NCBI GenBank assembly: GCA_051000345.1
Contig: JBPCOJ010000038.1
Coordinates: 37,034-101,033, forward strand
Reading direction: 5' to 3'
DNA length: 64,000 nucleotides
Origin: JBHENC01 sp051000345
GTDB lineage: Bacteria > Acidobacteriota > Blastocatellia > Pyrinomonadales > Pyrinomonadaceae
Made by a program: the position numbers and the translations under genes. Shown in pieces: positions 30,853-39,478 of this stretch. The stretch's first letter is position 1; each line of letters begins with the position of its first letter. The notes under the pieces are model-generated. The model did not search any database. It saw nothing but the letters and a program-made list of their open reading frames with translations, and was not told the origin of the DNA.

Positions 30853-32547
30853 GTCGCCTGCAACTGATGCACGCGCATCGTGCGCGGTTGTTTCGACTTC
30901 GCGGCCTTCGGATGTCGCGGTTTCGTGGCGCAAGCGATTTTCATGTGCGGCGCGGACAAACGAAGCGAAAAGCGGATGCGCGCTCAAAGGCTTCGATTTG
31001 TATTCTGGATGAAATTGGCAGCCGAGAAACCAAGGGTGAACATCGCGCGCGAGTTCGATTATTTCGACAAATTTTTTATCGGGCGAAACGCCGCTGAAGA
31101 CGAGTCCGGCCTGTTCCAGAGCCTCACGAAACTCCGGGTTGAATTCGTAACGGTGGCGATGCCGCTCTTTTATTTCCGCAGCATCGGCATAGACTTCCTG
31201 CGCCAGCGAACCGGCGGTTAATTCGCACGGCCATGCGCCGAGACGCATCGTGCCGCCGAGTTCTTCGACGCCGACGAGATCGCGCAGTTTGAAAATTACG
31301 GGATACGGAGTTTCAGCATCGAACTCCGTCGAATCGGCGTCGCGCAGGCCGCACAAAGATCGCGCGTATTCGATACAAGCCGTTTGCATTCCGAGACAAA
31401 TTCCGAAGTACGGCGTCTTGGATTTTCTTGCGTAGGCGATGGCTTTAATCATGCCTGCGACGCCGCGCTTGCCGAAGCCGCCCGGCACGAGTATCGCATC
31501 GAAGTCGCGCAGGCGGTCTTCGTAATCATCGTTCATCAATTCTTCTGATTCGACCCAACGCACGTTTACCCGCACGTTGTTCGCCACGCCGCCGTGCGTC
31601 AAGGCTTCGCGCAGAGATTTGTAGGAATCTTCCAGCTCGACGTATTTGCCGACGATGCCGATGGAAGTTTCGCCCGCGAGCGGTTCGGTGATTGTCGAAA
31701 CGAGTTCGCGCCATTCAGAGAGGTCTGTGCGCGCGGCGCGGTCTGCGAGATTAAGCGAGTTGATGATTAATTCATCCAAACCTTGTTCGTGAAAAGCGAG
31801 CGGCACTTCGTAGATCGTATCGACATCGAGCGCGGTGATAACGGCGGATTCCTTGACGTTGCAAAAGAGCGCAATCTTGCCGCGCAAATCTCTCGGCAGC
31901 GCGCGGTCGGAGCGGCATAAGAGAATGTCCGGCGCAATGCCTATTTCGCGCAACTCGCGGACGGAATGCTGTGTCGGTTTGGTTTTGAGTTCACCGGCGG
32001 CGGCGATGTAAGGCACAAGCGTGACGTGAACAAAAAGCGCGTTGCCTGTTCCTTCTTCGTTGCCCATTTGACGAATCGCTTCGAGAAACGGCAACGATTC
32101 GATGTCGCCGACAGTGCCGCCGATTTCGACAATCACTATGTCCGGCTTGTCTTTGTCGGCGACGGCGCGCACAGCCGATTTAATTTCATTAGTGATGTGC
32201 GGAATGACTTGAATCGTTTTGCCGAGGTAATCGCCGCGCCGCTCTTTTTCGATAACGGAAAGATAAATTCTACCTGTCGTCCAGTTATTTGCCTGCGAAA
32301 GATTCGCGTGCGTGAAGCGTTCGTAATGGCCTAAGTCTAAGTCTGTTTCCGCGCCGTCGTCCGTCACGAAAACTTCGCCGTGCTGAAACGGCGACATCGT
32401 TCCCGGATCGACGTTGATGTAAGGATCGAGCTTGATGAGCGCGACGCGCACCCCCCGCGCTTCCATCAAACAGCCGATAGAAGAAGCGGCGAGACCCTTG
32501 CCGAGACTCGAAACCACACCGCCCGTCACGAAAATATATTTAGGCAT
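30847..32547 (-). CDS. pyrG: CTP synthase
   Basis: Makes CTP from UTP, ATP and glutamine. From ATG 32547 (AGAGGA 6 nt upstream) the protein has 566 residues. The synthase domain starts 'KYIFVTGGVVSSLGKGLAA'; the glutaminase domain has 'VPGGFGKRG', the nucleophile in 'GICLGMQTACIEYAR' and the His-Glu of 'QFHPEYKSKP'. CTP is needed by KdsB for CMP-Kdo, which makes sense of its position directly after kdsB. The C-terminal tail past 'SFVRAAHENR' is longer than usual and variable. The stop codon is in a heptamer repeat. Confidence 0.97.
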   Translation of the reverse strand: MPKYIFVTGGVVSSLGKGLAASSIGCLMEARGVRVALIKLDPYINVDPGTMSPFQHGEVFVTDDGAETDLDLGHYERFTHANLSQANNWTTGRIYLSVIEKERRGDYLGKTIQVIPHITNEIKSAVRAVADKDKPDIVIVEIGGTVGDIESLPFLEAIRQMGNEEGTGNALFVHVTLVPYIAAAGELKTKPTQHSVRELREIGIAPDILLCRSDRALPRDLRGKIALFCNVKESAVITALDVDTIYEVPLAFHEQGLDELIINSLNLADRAARTDLSEWRELVSTITEPLAGETSIGIVGKYVELEDSYKSLREALTHGGVANNVRVNVRWVESEELMNDDYEDRLRDFDAILVPGGFGKRGVAGMIKAIAYARKSKTPYFGICLGMQTACIEYARSLCGLRDADSTEFDAETPYPVIFKLRDLVGVEELGGTMRLGAWPCELTAGSLAQEVYADAAEIKERHRHRYEFNPEFREALEQAGLVFSGVSPDKKFVEIIELARDVHPWFLGCQFHPEYKSKPLSAHPLFASFVRAAHENRLRHETATSEGREVETTAHDARASVAGDD

Positions 32548-32573
32548 CCACAATCCTCTGCTCTGCTTAACAG

Positions 32574-32640
32574 ATACTAGATATTATAAGATGCTGGATG
32601 TTAGTTCGCACTTTTTACCAGTATCTAACATCTAGCATCC
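32574..32640. repeat. Heptamer-phased inverted repeat overlapping the 3' end of kdsB
   Basis: Left half atactag, atattat, then atgctgg, atgttag after a 3-nt phase slip; right half, inverted, agtatct, aacatct, agcatcc. The last four residues of KdsB (Asp-Ala-Arg-Cys) and its stop codon (32625-32627) are encoded in the right half. It separates kdsB from pyrG. Confidence 0.82.
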
Positions 32641-33458
32641 CTTTCTCTAATTTCTTTTTCAACAATGGCGCGCACGCGCTCTAAGTCTTCCGGTGTATCG
32701 ACGCCGATGGACGGCGCGTTTGCTTCGACGATTTTAATAATGACGCCGTGCGAGAGAGCGCGCAATTGTTCGAGCGCCTCTGTTTGTTCGAGCACGGACA
32801 AAGGCCAGTTCGCGTATTCTAACAAAACTTTGCGGCGGTAGACATACAGCCCCGTGTGTTTGCGAAAAAGTTTAAGCAATGAAACGTCATGTTGCAGCGC
32901 GGCGGCGAGGCTGCCGTGTTCGCGCACGGCATCGCGCGGGTACGGAATCGGCGCGCGGGAAAAATAGAGCGCGCGTCCCGCTTCGTCCGTCACAACCTTC
33001 ACCACGTCTGCGCTCAATACATCGACGGCATTCGTGATTGCTTCGCAAGTCGTGACGATCATCGCGCTTTCGTCCTGAATAAGTTCATCGACGGCGCGCT
33101 CGATTGTATTCGGTGAAATCAGCGGCTCGTCGCCCTGCACATTGACGATTATCTCTGCGTCTTCCAGCGCAGCGGCAACCTCGGCGAGACGGTCGCTGCC
33201 GCTTTTATGGTCTGCGCGCGTCATCACGGCTTCATATCCGGCATTCAGCACGGCAGACAAAACGCGCGCGTCATCGGTGGCGACGATAGCACGCGCAACG
33301 TTCCGCGCGACGAGCGTGCGTTCGACGACGTGCAGAATCATCGGACGATTGTCGATTAAAAGAAGCGGTTTGCCGTGCAGCCGCGTCGAAGCATAGCGCG
33401 CGGGAATAATGGCAACGACTTTAGCTTTTTTGTAGGTCGGAGAATCCGCTTGAGTCAC
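32625..33458 (-). CDS. kdsB: 3-deoxy-manno-octulosonate cytidylyltransferase
   Basis: Activates Kdo as CMP-Kdo for transfer to lipid A. The 277-residue protein has 'VVAIIPARYASTRLHGKPLL' (14-33, nucleotide loop), 'DHKSGSDRLAEVA' (82-94), 'VNVQGDEPLISP' and 'YFSRAPIPYPRD'. The start is GTG 33458; no ATG or other start lies before the conserved IPARYAST segment. A strong promoter ends so close upstream that the mRNA would begin about two bases before this GTG. The final residues come from a heptamer repeat. First gene of the Kdo-pyrG cluster. Confidence 0.95.
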   Translation of the reverse strand: MTQADSPTYKKAKVVAIIPARYASTRLHGKPLLLIDNRPMILHVVERTLVARNVARAIVATDDARVLSAVLNAGYEAVMTRADHKSGSDRLAEVAAALEDAEIIVNVQGDEPLISPNTIERAVDELIQDESAMIVTTCEAITNAVDVLSADVVKVVTDEAGRALYFSRAPIPYPRDAVREHGSLAAALQHDVSLLKLFRKHTGLYVYRRKVLLEYANWPLSVLEQTEALEQLRALSHGVIIKIVEANAPSIGVDTPEDLERVRAIVEKEIRERDARC

Positions 33459-33466
33459 GGGATAAC

Positions 33467-33495
33467 AAGATAACTTTCACTCTCTTAAGTGTCAA
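33467..33495 (-). promoter_or_regulatory. Sigma-70-type promoter of kdsB, near-leaderless
   Basis: Consensus TTGACA (33495-33490), 17-nt spacer, TATCTT (33472-33467) on the minus strand. Transcription would start near 33460, two bases before the kdsB GTG at 33458, leaving no room for a Shine-Dalgarno sequence. Confidence 0.72.
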
Positions 33496-33595
33496 ACAAT
33501 CAACGGCAAGCAATTATCCAGAAGCAAATAGGCGAAGCAGAGCGGCGCGACTCGGGCTTTGCAATGCGTGTGTCGTCGTCGTACAGCCACACAGT

Positions 33596-33624
33596 TTGAC
33601 AGCCGTAGTCTCGCGGGCTACCAT
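33596..33624 (+). promoter_or_regulatory. Sigma-70-type promoter of the cysK-like gene
   Basis: Consensus TTGACA (33596-33601), 17-nt spacer, TACCAT (33619-33624), about 75 nt before the start codon at 33702. It is divergent from the kdsB promoter. The 100 nt between the two show no other clear signal. Confidence 0.72.
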
Positions 33625-33701
33625 GTTCGACTCATTAACAATCCTGTTTGTCGGCACTGTTTAGATTGTTGTGAGAAGAATCTTGCTGGCGAGGAATGTT
33701 C

Positions 33702-34661
33702 ATGTCAAGCGACGTTGCAGAGAATATCGTAGAGATTATCGGTCACACCCCGCTTCTTCATCTGGCGCGTTTCTGCCAGCCACCGCTCGCAGACATTTAC
33801 GCTAAACTCGAATATCTCAATCCCGGCGGCTCGATCAAAGACCGCGCGGCGCTTGGCATGATCGTCGATGCGGAACAGCGCGGCACGCTTCGTCCCGGCG
33901 CGACCATCATCGAACCGACGGCGGGCAACACCGGCATCGGCCTTGCACTCGTCGGCATCGCGCGCGGCTATCGCGTCATACTGTGCGTGCCTGAAGGCTA
34001 CTCGCGGGAAAAGATGAAGGTGATGGAAGCGCTCGGCGGCGAGATTCGCTACGTCACAAAAGAAGAAGGCATGAAGGGTGCAATCGCGCTGGCGAAGAAA
34101 ATGGAAGAAGAAATTCCCGACAGCTTCGTGCCGCAGCAATTCGAGAATCCCGCCAATCCCTGTTATCACGAAGAAACGACGGCGCGCGAAATCATCGAAG
34201 CATTGGACGGGCGCATTGACGGCGTCGTTCTCGGCGCAGGCACAGCCGGAACGTTCACGGGTATCGCGCGGGCTGTGAAAAAAATCAATCCGAAAGCGTG
34301 GTGCGTGCTTGTCGAACCGGAAGGATCGATCTTCGGGACGGGCGTGCCGACTCCGGGCAAGCACAAAATCGAAGGCATCGGGCAATCGCAATTTGTGCCG
34401 TCCACCTTTGACCAAGACGTAGCCGACGAAATCATGCAGGTCACAGAAGAAGAAGCCTTCCGCACGGTGCGCCGCCTCGCCGAAACAGAAGGCGTATTGA
34501 GCGGCGGATCATCGGGCGCGGCGGCGGCGGCGGCGCGGCGTCTTGCCGAACGGCTCGGCGCAGGCAAGCGCGTCGTCACGGTTTTCCCGGACGGCGCGGA
34601 ACGCTACATGAGTCAGGGAATTTTCGACGAGCGAAAGCACGAACAGCAAATCACAAACTAA
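33702..34661 (+). CDS. PLP-dependent cysteine synthase / cystathionine beta-synthase-type enzyme
   Basis: 319 residues from ATG 33702, preferred over ATG 33696 because GAGGA is then 6 nt upstream. PLP lysine in 'NPGGSIKDRAALGM' (about 39-52), 'EPTAGNTGIGLALVG' (substrate Asn loop), 'GAGTAGTFTGIARA' (phosphate loop) and 'SGGSSGAAAAAA'. The 'VEPEGSIFG' and 'HKIEGIGQSQFVPSTF' segments look more like cystathionine beta-synthase or MccA than like plain CysK. Followed after 71 nt by a cystathionine gamma-synthase/lyase, so it may work in reverse transsulfuration instead of, or besides, sulfide fixation. Confidence 0.88.
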   Translation: MSSDVAENIVEIIGHTPLLHLARFCQPPLADIYAKLEYLNPGGSIKDRAALGMIVDAEQRGTLRPGATIIEPTAGNTGIGLALVGIARGYRVILCVPEGYSREKMKVMEALGGEIRYVTKEEGMKGAIALAKKMEEEIPDSFVPQQFENPANPCYHEETTAREIIEALDGRIDGVVLGAGTAGTFTGIARAVKKINPKAWCVLVEPEGSIFGTGVPTPGKHKIEGIGQSQFVPSTFDQDVADEIMQVTEEEAFRTVRRLAETEGVLSGGSSGAAAAAARRLAERLGAGKRVVTVFPDGAERYMSQGIFDERKHEQQITN

Positions 34662-34732
34662 GGTTTACTAAAGTTTGCCAGTCGCTTTTATATAATTTTT
34701 CTTTTTATCATCCATTCGTTTTCATTAAAATT

Positions 34733-35872
34733 ATGGGATTTGCAACAACAGCGATTCATGCGGGGCAAGAGCCTGACCCGACGACGGGCGCGGTGACCGT
34801 GCCTATTTATCAAACTTCGACTTATGCGCAAGACGGCTTGGGCAGGCATAAGGGTTACGAATACGCGCGGACACAGAACCCTACGCGCGCGGCGCTCGAA
34901 AAAAACATCGCGGCGCTTGAAGGCGCGCGGTTCGGCTTTGCGTTCGCTTCCGGCATGGCGGCGATTGACGCCGTGCTGCGGCTCGTCAAAGCGGGCGACC
35001 ACGTCATCGTTTCCGATAATACTTATGGTGGCACATTTCGTCTCTTCAGCCGCATTCTCGCCAACTACAATATCGAATTCGATTTCGTCGAGACATCGGA
35101 CGCATCGAACGTCGAAGCCGCTTTGAAGCCGAACACTAAAATGGTGTTTCTGGAAACGCCGACGAATCCAGTGATGATCGTCACGGACTTGCAGGCCGTT
35201 TCCGACATCGCGCACAAAGCGGGCGCGCGCGTCGTTTGCGACAACACTTTTATGTCGCCTTATTTGCAACGCCCGCTTGAATTCGGCGTTGACATCGTTG
35301 TTCATTCGACGACGAAATATCTCAACGGGCATTCGGACGGCGTCGGCGGCGTCGCCGTTTTGAACGACGAAAAGGATGCCGAGTGGCTGGGCTTCGTGCA
35401 AAACGGAGTCGGCGCGATTCTCTCGCCGTTCGATTCGTGGCTCGTTTTGCGCGGCACGAAAACGCTAGCGCTGCGCATGGAGCAGCATGATCGTTCGGGA
35501 CGCCTCGTCGCGGCATTTTTAGAAGAGCATCCGAAGGTGCAGAAGCTTTATTATCCCGGCTCGCTCTCGCATCGCCAGCACGATCTTGCTAAACGACAGC
35601 AGCGCGGTTTCGGCGGCATGGTGGCCTTCGATGTCGGCTCGCTCGAAGCTGCCCGCACGGTGCTCGAATCTGTTAAGCTATGCACGCTCGCCGAAAGCTT
35701 AGGCGGCGTGGAGACATTGATTTCGCATCCCTTGACGATGACGCACGCTTCCGTTTTGCCGGAAACGCGGGCGCGGCTCGGCATCACAGAAGGGCTTGTG
35801 CGCATCTCCGTCGGCATCGAAGACACGGACGATATTATCGAAGACTTGGATCAGGCTTTGAGTAAAATATAG
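34733..35872 (+). CDS. Cystathionine gamma-synthase / gamma-lyase family protein
   Basis: 379-residue Cys/Met-metabolism PLP enzyme. 'YEYARTQNPTRAALEKNIAA' (42-61), 'ASGMAAIDAVL', 'DNTFMSPYLQRPLEFG' (PLP Asp) and 'HSTTKYLNGHSD' (PLP Lys, about 200) are present. MetB-type synthesis of cystathionine and MetC/MccB-type cleavage cannot be told apart by eye; pairing with a CBS-like gene favours cleavage to cysteine. A TATAAT at 34691-34696 could give it its own promoter but lacks a good -35 partner. Confidence 0.9.
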   Translation: MGFATTAIHAGQEPDPTTGAVTVPIYQTSTYAQDGLGRHKGYEYARTQNPTRAALEKNIAALEGARFGFAFASGMAAIDAVLRLVKAGDHVIVSDNTYGGTFRLFSRILANYNIEFDFVETSDASNVEAALKPNTKMVFLETPTNPVMIVTDLQAVSDIAHKAGARVVCDNTFMSPYLQRPLEFGVDIVVHSTTKYLNGHSDGVGGVAVLNDEKDAEWLGFVQNGVGAILSPFDSWLVLRGTKTLALRMEQHDRSGRLVAAFLEEHPKVQKLYYPGSLSHRQHDLAKRQQRGFGGMVAFDVGSLEAARTVLESVKLCTLAESLGGVETLISHPLTMTHASVLPETRARLGITEGLVRISVGIEDTDDIIEDLDQALSKI

Positions 35873-35946
35873 CGGGCAAAGTATTCGGCAAAGCGACGCG
35901 CGGCGCGTGATTGATTTCTGTTTGCCGCCTTGCTTGTCACTTTTTT

Positions 35947-36879
35947 ATGATAATCGAACTGCACGCAAAATCGGATGTCGGGCGGGTACGACGCGGCAAC
36001 GAAGATAACTTTTTGTTGCTCGATTTAAGCACCGGCAAGGCTCTGACACACTCCGACGGCGTGGAGACTCCACCTGAATTAAGCCGCTTCGATCTCGGCG
36101 ATAAAGGACTCGTGCTCGTTGTTTCCGACGGGATGGGCGGCGCGCTGGCTGGCGATGTGGCGAGCAAGATGGCCGTCGAAGGCGTGCGCGAAATGCTCGT
36201 CGGCAGCGAGGATGATGCAGATGGGCAGGAACTCTGCTCGACGGAAGATGCGACGCTCGTCGATTGCCTGCGCAACGCGACGGTTTACGCCAATCTAGCC
36301 ATACACCATCGCAGCCAATCGGATTCGCGCTGCAGCGGCATGGGCGCGACGTTTACGGGCGCGGCAATCAAAAAGGGTGTGCTCGATTTAGTGCAGGTCG
36401 GCGATAGCCGCGCGTATATGCTGCGCAGCGATGAAATCAAGCAGGTCACAAAGGATCAATCCCTCGTTCAGCAGCTTGTCGATGTCGGGCAGATTACGGA
36501 AGAAGAAGCCGAGACGCACATGTTTCGCAACGTGATTTTGCAAGCTCTCGGCGCGCAGGGCGAACTTGCTCCCGTCACAGGGCGCGCGCATTTGCGCAAC
36601 AGCGATTACTTGCTTTTGTGCAGCGACGGACTCTCGAACAAATTGAGCGCCGAAGACATGCAGCGCATTGTAAAGGCGAACGCAAACGACCTCGCCGCCG
36701 CGTGCGCGGAGATGATCGACGAAGCCAATCGTCGCGGCGGCGAAGACAATATTACCGTCGTCCTTGCGCGCTTTACGGGCGAGGACTTGGAAGCGCCGGA
36801 TTCAAACGAAATCACCATCGAATCTTCCGCATCAGCACTAGATCAAACTGAAGACGATACATCTGAAACGCTGCGTTGA
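35947..36879 (+). CDS. PP2C-family Ser/Thr protein phosphatase
   Basis: 310 residues from ATG 35947, which gives the family N-terminus 'MIIELHAKSDVGRVRRGNED' (metal-binding Arg/Glu-Asp). Further metal-site motifs are 'VVSDGMGGALAGD', 'GMGATFTGAAI', 'VQVGDSRAYML', 'LCSDGLSNKL' and 'GGEDNITVVLARF'. It would dephosphorylate targets of Hanks-type kinases such as the one at 28.6-30.7 kb. The C-terminal 35 residues are an acidic, probably disordered tail. No Shine-Dalgarno sequence is evident, so the exact start is less sure than the identity. Confidence 0.93.
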   Translation: MIIELHAKSDVGRVRRGNEDNFLLLDLSTGKALTHSDGVETPPELSRFDLGDKGLVLVVSDGMGGALAGDVASKMAVEGVREMLVGSEDDADGQELCSTEDATLVDCLRNATVYANLAIHHRSQSDSRCSGMGATFTGAAIKKGVLDLVQVGDSRAYMLRSDEIKQVTKDQSLVQQLVDVGQITEEEAETHMFRNVILQALGAQGELAPVTGRAHLRNSDYLLLCSDGLSNKLSAEDMQRIVKANANDLAAACAEMIDEANRRGGEDNITVVLARFTGEDLEAPDSNEITIESSASALDQTEDDTSETLR

Positions 36880-36992
36880 ACTTCGCCAGCAAAGCATTTC
36901 AATAAAGTCTCTCGTCTCGACATCGGTTCGACCGGCATTAAATATTTCCATTACCTCTTTGCTTCTCTCGTAAGTCTTACGGTGCGGCTATT

Positions 36993-37361
36993 ATGGAGTT
37001 GCTCTCAGGATTCTTATTTGTCGTGCCAACACTTGCAGCTGGCATTGCGCTGATATTGTATGTGCGTTCAGGCTCCAGCCGCGAGGCACACTCTGAGCGC
37101 GAGCACAGTTCCACGACACACCAGCAAGCCGTCAAAACTCAACGTCAAATCGAGCGCCGACGCGGTCGGGTCTGGTGGAAAATAGATGAATTGTACGCAG
37201 AGTTTGAAGAGAGGTCTGCGACTAAAATGCCTGTCGGTTTGCTGCCGCCATTTGAAGTCTCATCTTCAGCGAACGAGTGTATTGCAGAAGTAACAAGCGG
37301 CGAAGCCTATACGCTCGATGATGTGCAAAAGGCATACGAAGCATTCCGGCGACAAAGTTGA
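36993..37361 (+). CDS. Hypothetical protein with one N-terminal membrane segment
   Basis: Not recognised. 122 residues: a membrane segment 'LLSGFLFVVPTLAAGIALIL' (3-22), a charged linker, then a soluble part with 'VWWKIDELYAEFEERSATKM' and 'TSGEAYTLDDVQKAYEAFRR'. The C-terminal part could be a small helical domain held at the membrane. Codon use is like that of the neighbours. It stands alone, 113 nt after the PP2C gene and convergent with nfeD. Confidence 0.6.
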   Translation: MELLSGFLFVVPTLAAGIALILYVRSGSSREAHSEREHSSTTHQQAVKTQRQIERRRGRVWWKIDELYAEFEERSATKMPVGLLPPFEVSSSANECIAEVTSGEAYTLDDVQKAYEAFRRQS

Positions 37362-37390
37362 TAAGGGAGTGCGTAAGGTGCTACAAACTT

Positions 37391-37888
37391 CTAAATCTGT
37401 TTATTGCCGTCGGTCAGTTCTGAAGTGCGCCAGCCGGGTTCGAGGCCGACGCGACGCACGTAGATAGAAGCTCCCTGCATTTTTTCCACCACCACACGAT
37501 CACCCGCTTCGAGCGGTTCTTCGCCTTCGGACGGGTAGGCCGTCCACGTTGAGCCGTAAACCTTCACCGCGCCTTCATGGAGCGCGCCGCGACTCGATGA
37601 AACGACGATGCCGACGCGTCCGGGCAGCGAATCGACTCCCATCTTGAGCGCCTTATTATTTGTTTCGCGCGGCGAAAGATACTTGGCGAAAATGGTGCGC
37701 GAGGCGGCGGTGAGCGCGATGGAAACAACGGCGAAGATGAGAAATTGTAAGGGCAGGCTGTCTATCCCGGCGAGGCCGCAAAGCGCCGCCGCCAGCGCGC
37801 CGATGCCGAACCACAACAGCACGAAGCCCGTCGTGAAGACCTCCGCGACAATCAGAATAATTCCTAAGATGCTCCACCAAATCCACAT
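37391..37888 (-). CDS. NfeD-family membrane protein
   Basis: 165 residues. The N-terminal half has three to four membrane segments starting 'MWIWWSILGIILIVAEVFTT'; the C-terminal half (about 95-150) is an OB-fold domain of the NfeD type, with 'LPGRVGIVVSS' and 'GDRVVVEKMQGASIYVRRV'. NfeD proteins usually pair with stomatin/flotillin or SPFH proteins and influence membrane-microdomain or protease function; no such partner is next to this gene. Confidence 0.88.
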   Translation of the reverse strand: MWIWWSILGIILIVAEVFTTGFVLLWFGIGALAAALCGLAGIDSLPLQFLIFAVVSIALTAASRTIFAKYLSPRETNNKALKMGVDSLPGRVGIVVSSSRGALHEGAVKVYGSTWTAYPSEGEEPLEAGDRVVVEKMQGASIYVRRVGLEPGWRTSELTDGNKQI

Positions 37889-37956
37889 CCGTGTAGTTCC
37901 TTACTTCAAACACTTAAAACAAAAACACTGCGTAGACTCATTTCAATCGCAACGCT

Positions 37957-38877
37957 TCAGCCGCGCAGTATATTCTTCATGATGAACCAGACGTTGGCCG
38001 GACGCTCCGCTAATCGTCGCATAAAGTACGGATACCAGTGCTTTCCGTATGGCACATAGACGCGCATGTTATAGCCGTCGCGCGCGAGTTGTTCCTGAAG
38101 ATCGCGGCGCACGCCGTAAAGCATTTGAAACTCGAACGCTTCCTTTTTGATTCCCTCGCGCTGCATGTGCTCGACGGTTGCATCTATCATGCGCGGATCG
38201 TGCGTCGCAATGCCGTGATATGTGCCGGACGACAACAGCAGTTTCATCACCTTTATATAATTTTCGTCAACGTCCTTTTTGTCGGGGAATGCGACGCTCG
38301 CAGGCTCGTTGTAAGCGCCTTTGCAAATGCGTATGCGCGCGGGGATTTTCAAAAGATTTTCGGCGTCCGCGAAGGTACGGCGCAAATAAGATTGCAGCAC
38401 GATGCCCACATCATTGACGCCGAACTCTTCGCGCAACTGTTTGAAAACATCAATCGTCTTTTGCGTGACGACTGATCCTTCCATATCCACTCGCACGAAA
38501 TTGCCGCGCCGCGCGGCGTCTTCGACAATCGCGCGGGCGTTGCGGTAGGCGAGTTCCGTGTCGAGGTCTAAGCCGAACTGCGTCAGCTTAATAGACACGT
38601 TCGACTTGATGCTTGTTTCGTCTATGCGCGCCAGCACGCGCAGATATTCGCGCACTTCCTCGCTCGTTTCGGCGGCGTTGGCGACTGATTCATTGAGATG
38701 ATCGAAGGATGCTGTGCAGCCGAGGGCGTTCAATTGGCGAATCGCGGCGGTTGCTTCTTCGATATTCTCACCGGCGACAAAACGCGTCGTCATCTTTTTG
38801 AATAAAGGAAAGCGCGTGGCGAAATCCTTAAGCTGTTCCTGACGTGACAAGTAAAGAAGTGCGTTTCTGGTGACCAT
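37957..38877 (-). CDS. Proline dehydrogenase (monofunctional)
   Basis: FAD enzyme that oxidises proline to pyrroline-5-carboxylate. The 306-residue protein is a single (beta/alpha)8 PRODH domain without the aldehyde dehydrogenase half of PutA. Seen are 'SIKLTQFGLDLD', 'FVRVDMEGS' (FAD/substrate), 'VGIVLQSYLRRTFADAENLL', 'RICKGAYNEP' with the flavin Lys, 'ATHDPRMI' and the C-terminal 'YVPYGKHWYPYFMRRLAERP' holding the substrate-binding Tyr/Arg/Arg. No P5C dehydrogenase is in the window. Confidence 0.94.
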   Translation of the reverse strand: MVTRNALLYLSRQEQLKDFATRFPLFKKMTTRFVAGENIEEATAAIRQLNALGCTASFDHLNESVANAAETSEEVREYLRVLARIDETSIKSNVSIKLTQFGLDLDTELAYRNARAIVEDAARRGNFVRVDMEGSVVTQKTIDVFKQLREEFGVNDVGIVLQSYLRRTFADAENLLKIPARIRICKGAYNEPASVAFPDKKDVDENYIKVMKLLLSSGTYHGIATHDPRMIDATVEHMQREGIKKEAFEFQMLYGVRRDLQEQLARDGYNMRVYVPYGKHWYPYFMRRLAERPANVWFIMKNILRG

Positions 38878-39026
38878 AAGTTTTTAATTCGGCGAGTGTC
38901 GATTTTCCATCGAAAAGTTAAGTCACGGCGGCGTTGTGCTATGCTTTATGATGATGATCGTAGCGCTTCGAGTATCTTGCAAGCGAACCTTTGACCTGAA
39001 GTCAAAGCTTAAGGATTAAATAACAC

Positions 39027-39386
39027 ATGCGCTGGAAGCTGATGTTCATCGCTGCGCTTGTTTCAGGCATTGCCGGGACAGGATTAACGCTTGCGCTCAT
39101 CTGGGCGTTTATCGGCTATGCAAACCCGCTCGGCGCGCGTCTCGCTGTCGCGTTCGATTTCGTCGCATTGAGCGCGCTGTTGATTCCGCTTATCACGACT
39201 GTGCTCGCCAGCGTTTTTGTTTACCGCCACACGGCACGCCGCAGAAAATTACAAGCCATCCTCACAGCCGTCATCGCGCTCGTGTTCACTCTCACCTTTT
39301 TCATTTTCGGCTCGACCTTTTTTTCGAGGCGAAAGCCTGCGCCGTCTTACCCGACACCGCCACCGCCATCGCGCGCCATTAGTTAA
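39027..39386 (+). CDS. Hypothetical small membrane protein
   Basis: Not recognised. 119 residues with three hydrophobic segments (about 4-30, 42-68 and 77-98) and a short Pro/Arg-rich tail ending 'TPPPPSRAIS'. AAGGA lies about 12 nt upstream of the ATG. It stands between the divergent proline dehydrogenase and convergent acyl-CoA dehydrogenase genes, without an obvious operon partner. Confidence 0.6.
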   Translation: MRWKLMFIAALVSGIAGTGLTLALIWAFIGYANPLGARLAVAFDFVALSALLIPLITTVLASVFVYRHTARRRKLQAILTAVIALVFTLTFFIFGSTFFSRRKPAPSYPTPPPPSRAIS

Positions 39387-39478
39387 AAACAACAAAGAGC
39401 ATAAGTGATTCGTTCAATCGCGCGCAAGCAACTCGCTGCAAATGGCTGTTACGTTCCTTCGCTTTGACGAAAGCTCAC

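Noticed and set aside
33705..34415. 236-codon open frame on the minus strand
   Set aside because: Antisense to the cysteine synthase-type gene; very rich in His, Arg and Phe, as shadow frames here are.
34688..35401. 237-codon open frame on the minus strand
   Set aside because: Antisense to the cystathionine gamma-synthase/lyase gene; no family motifs.
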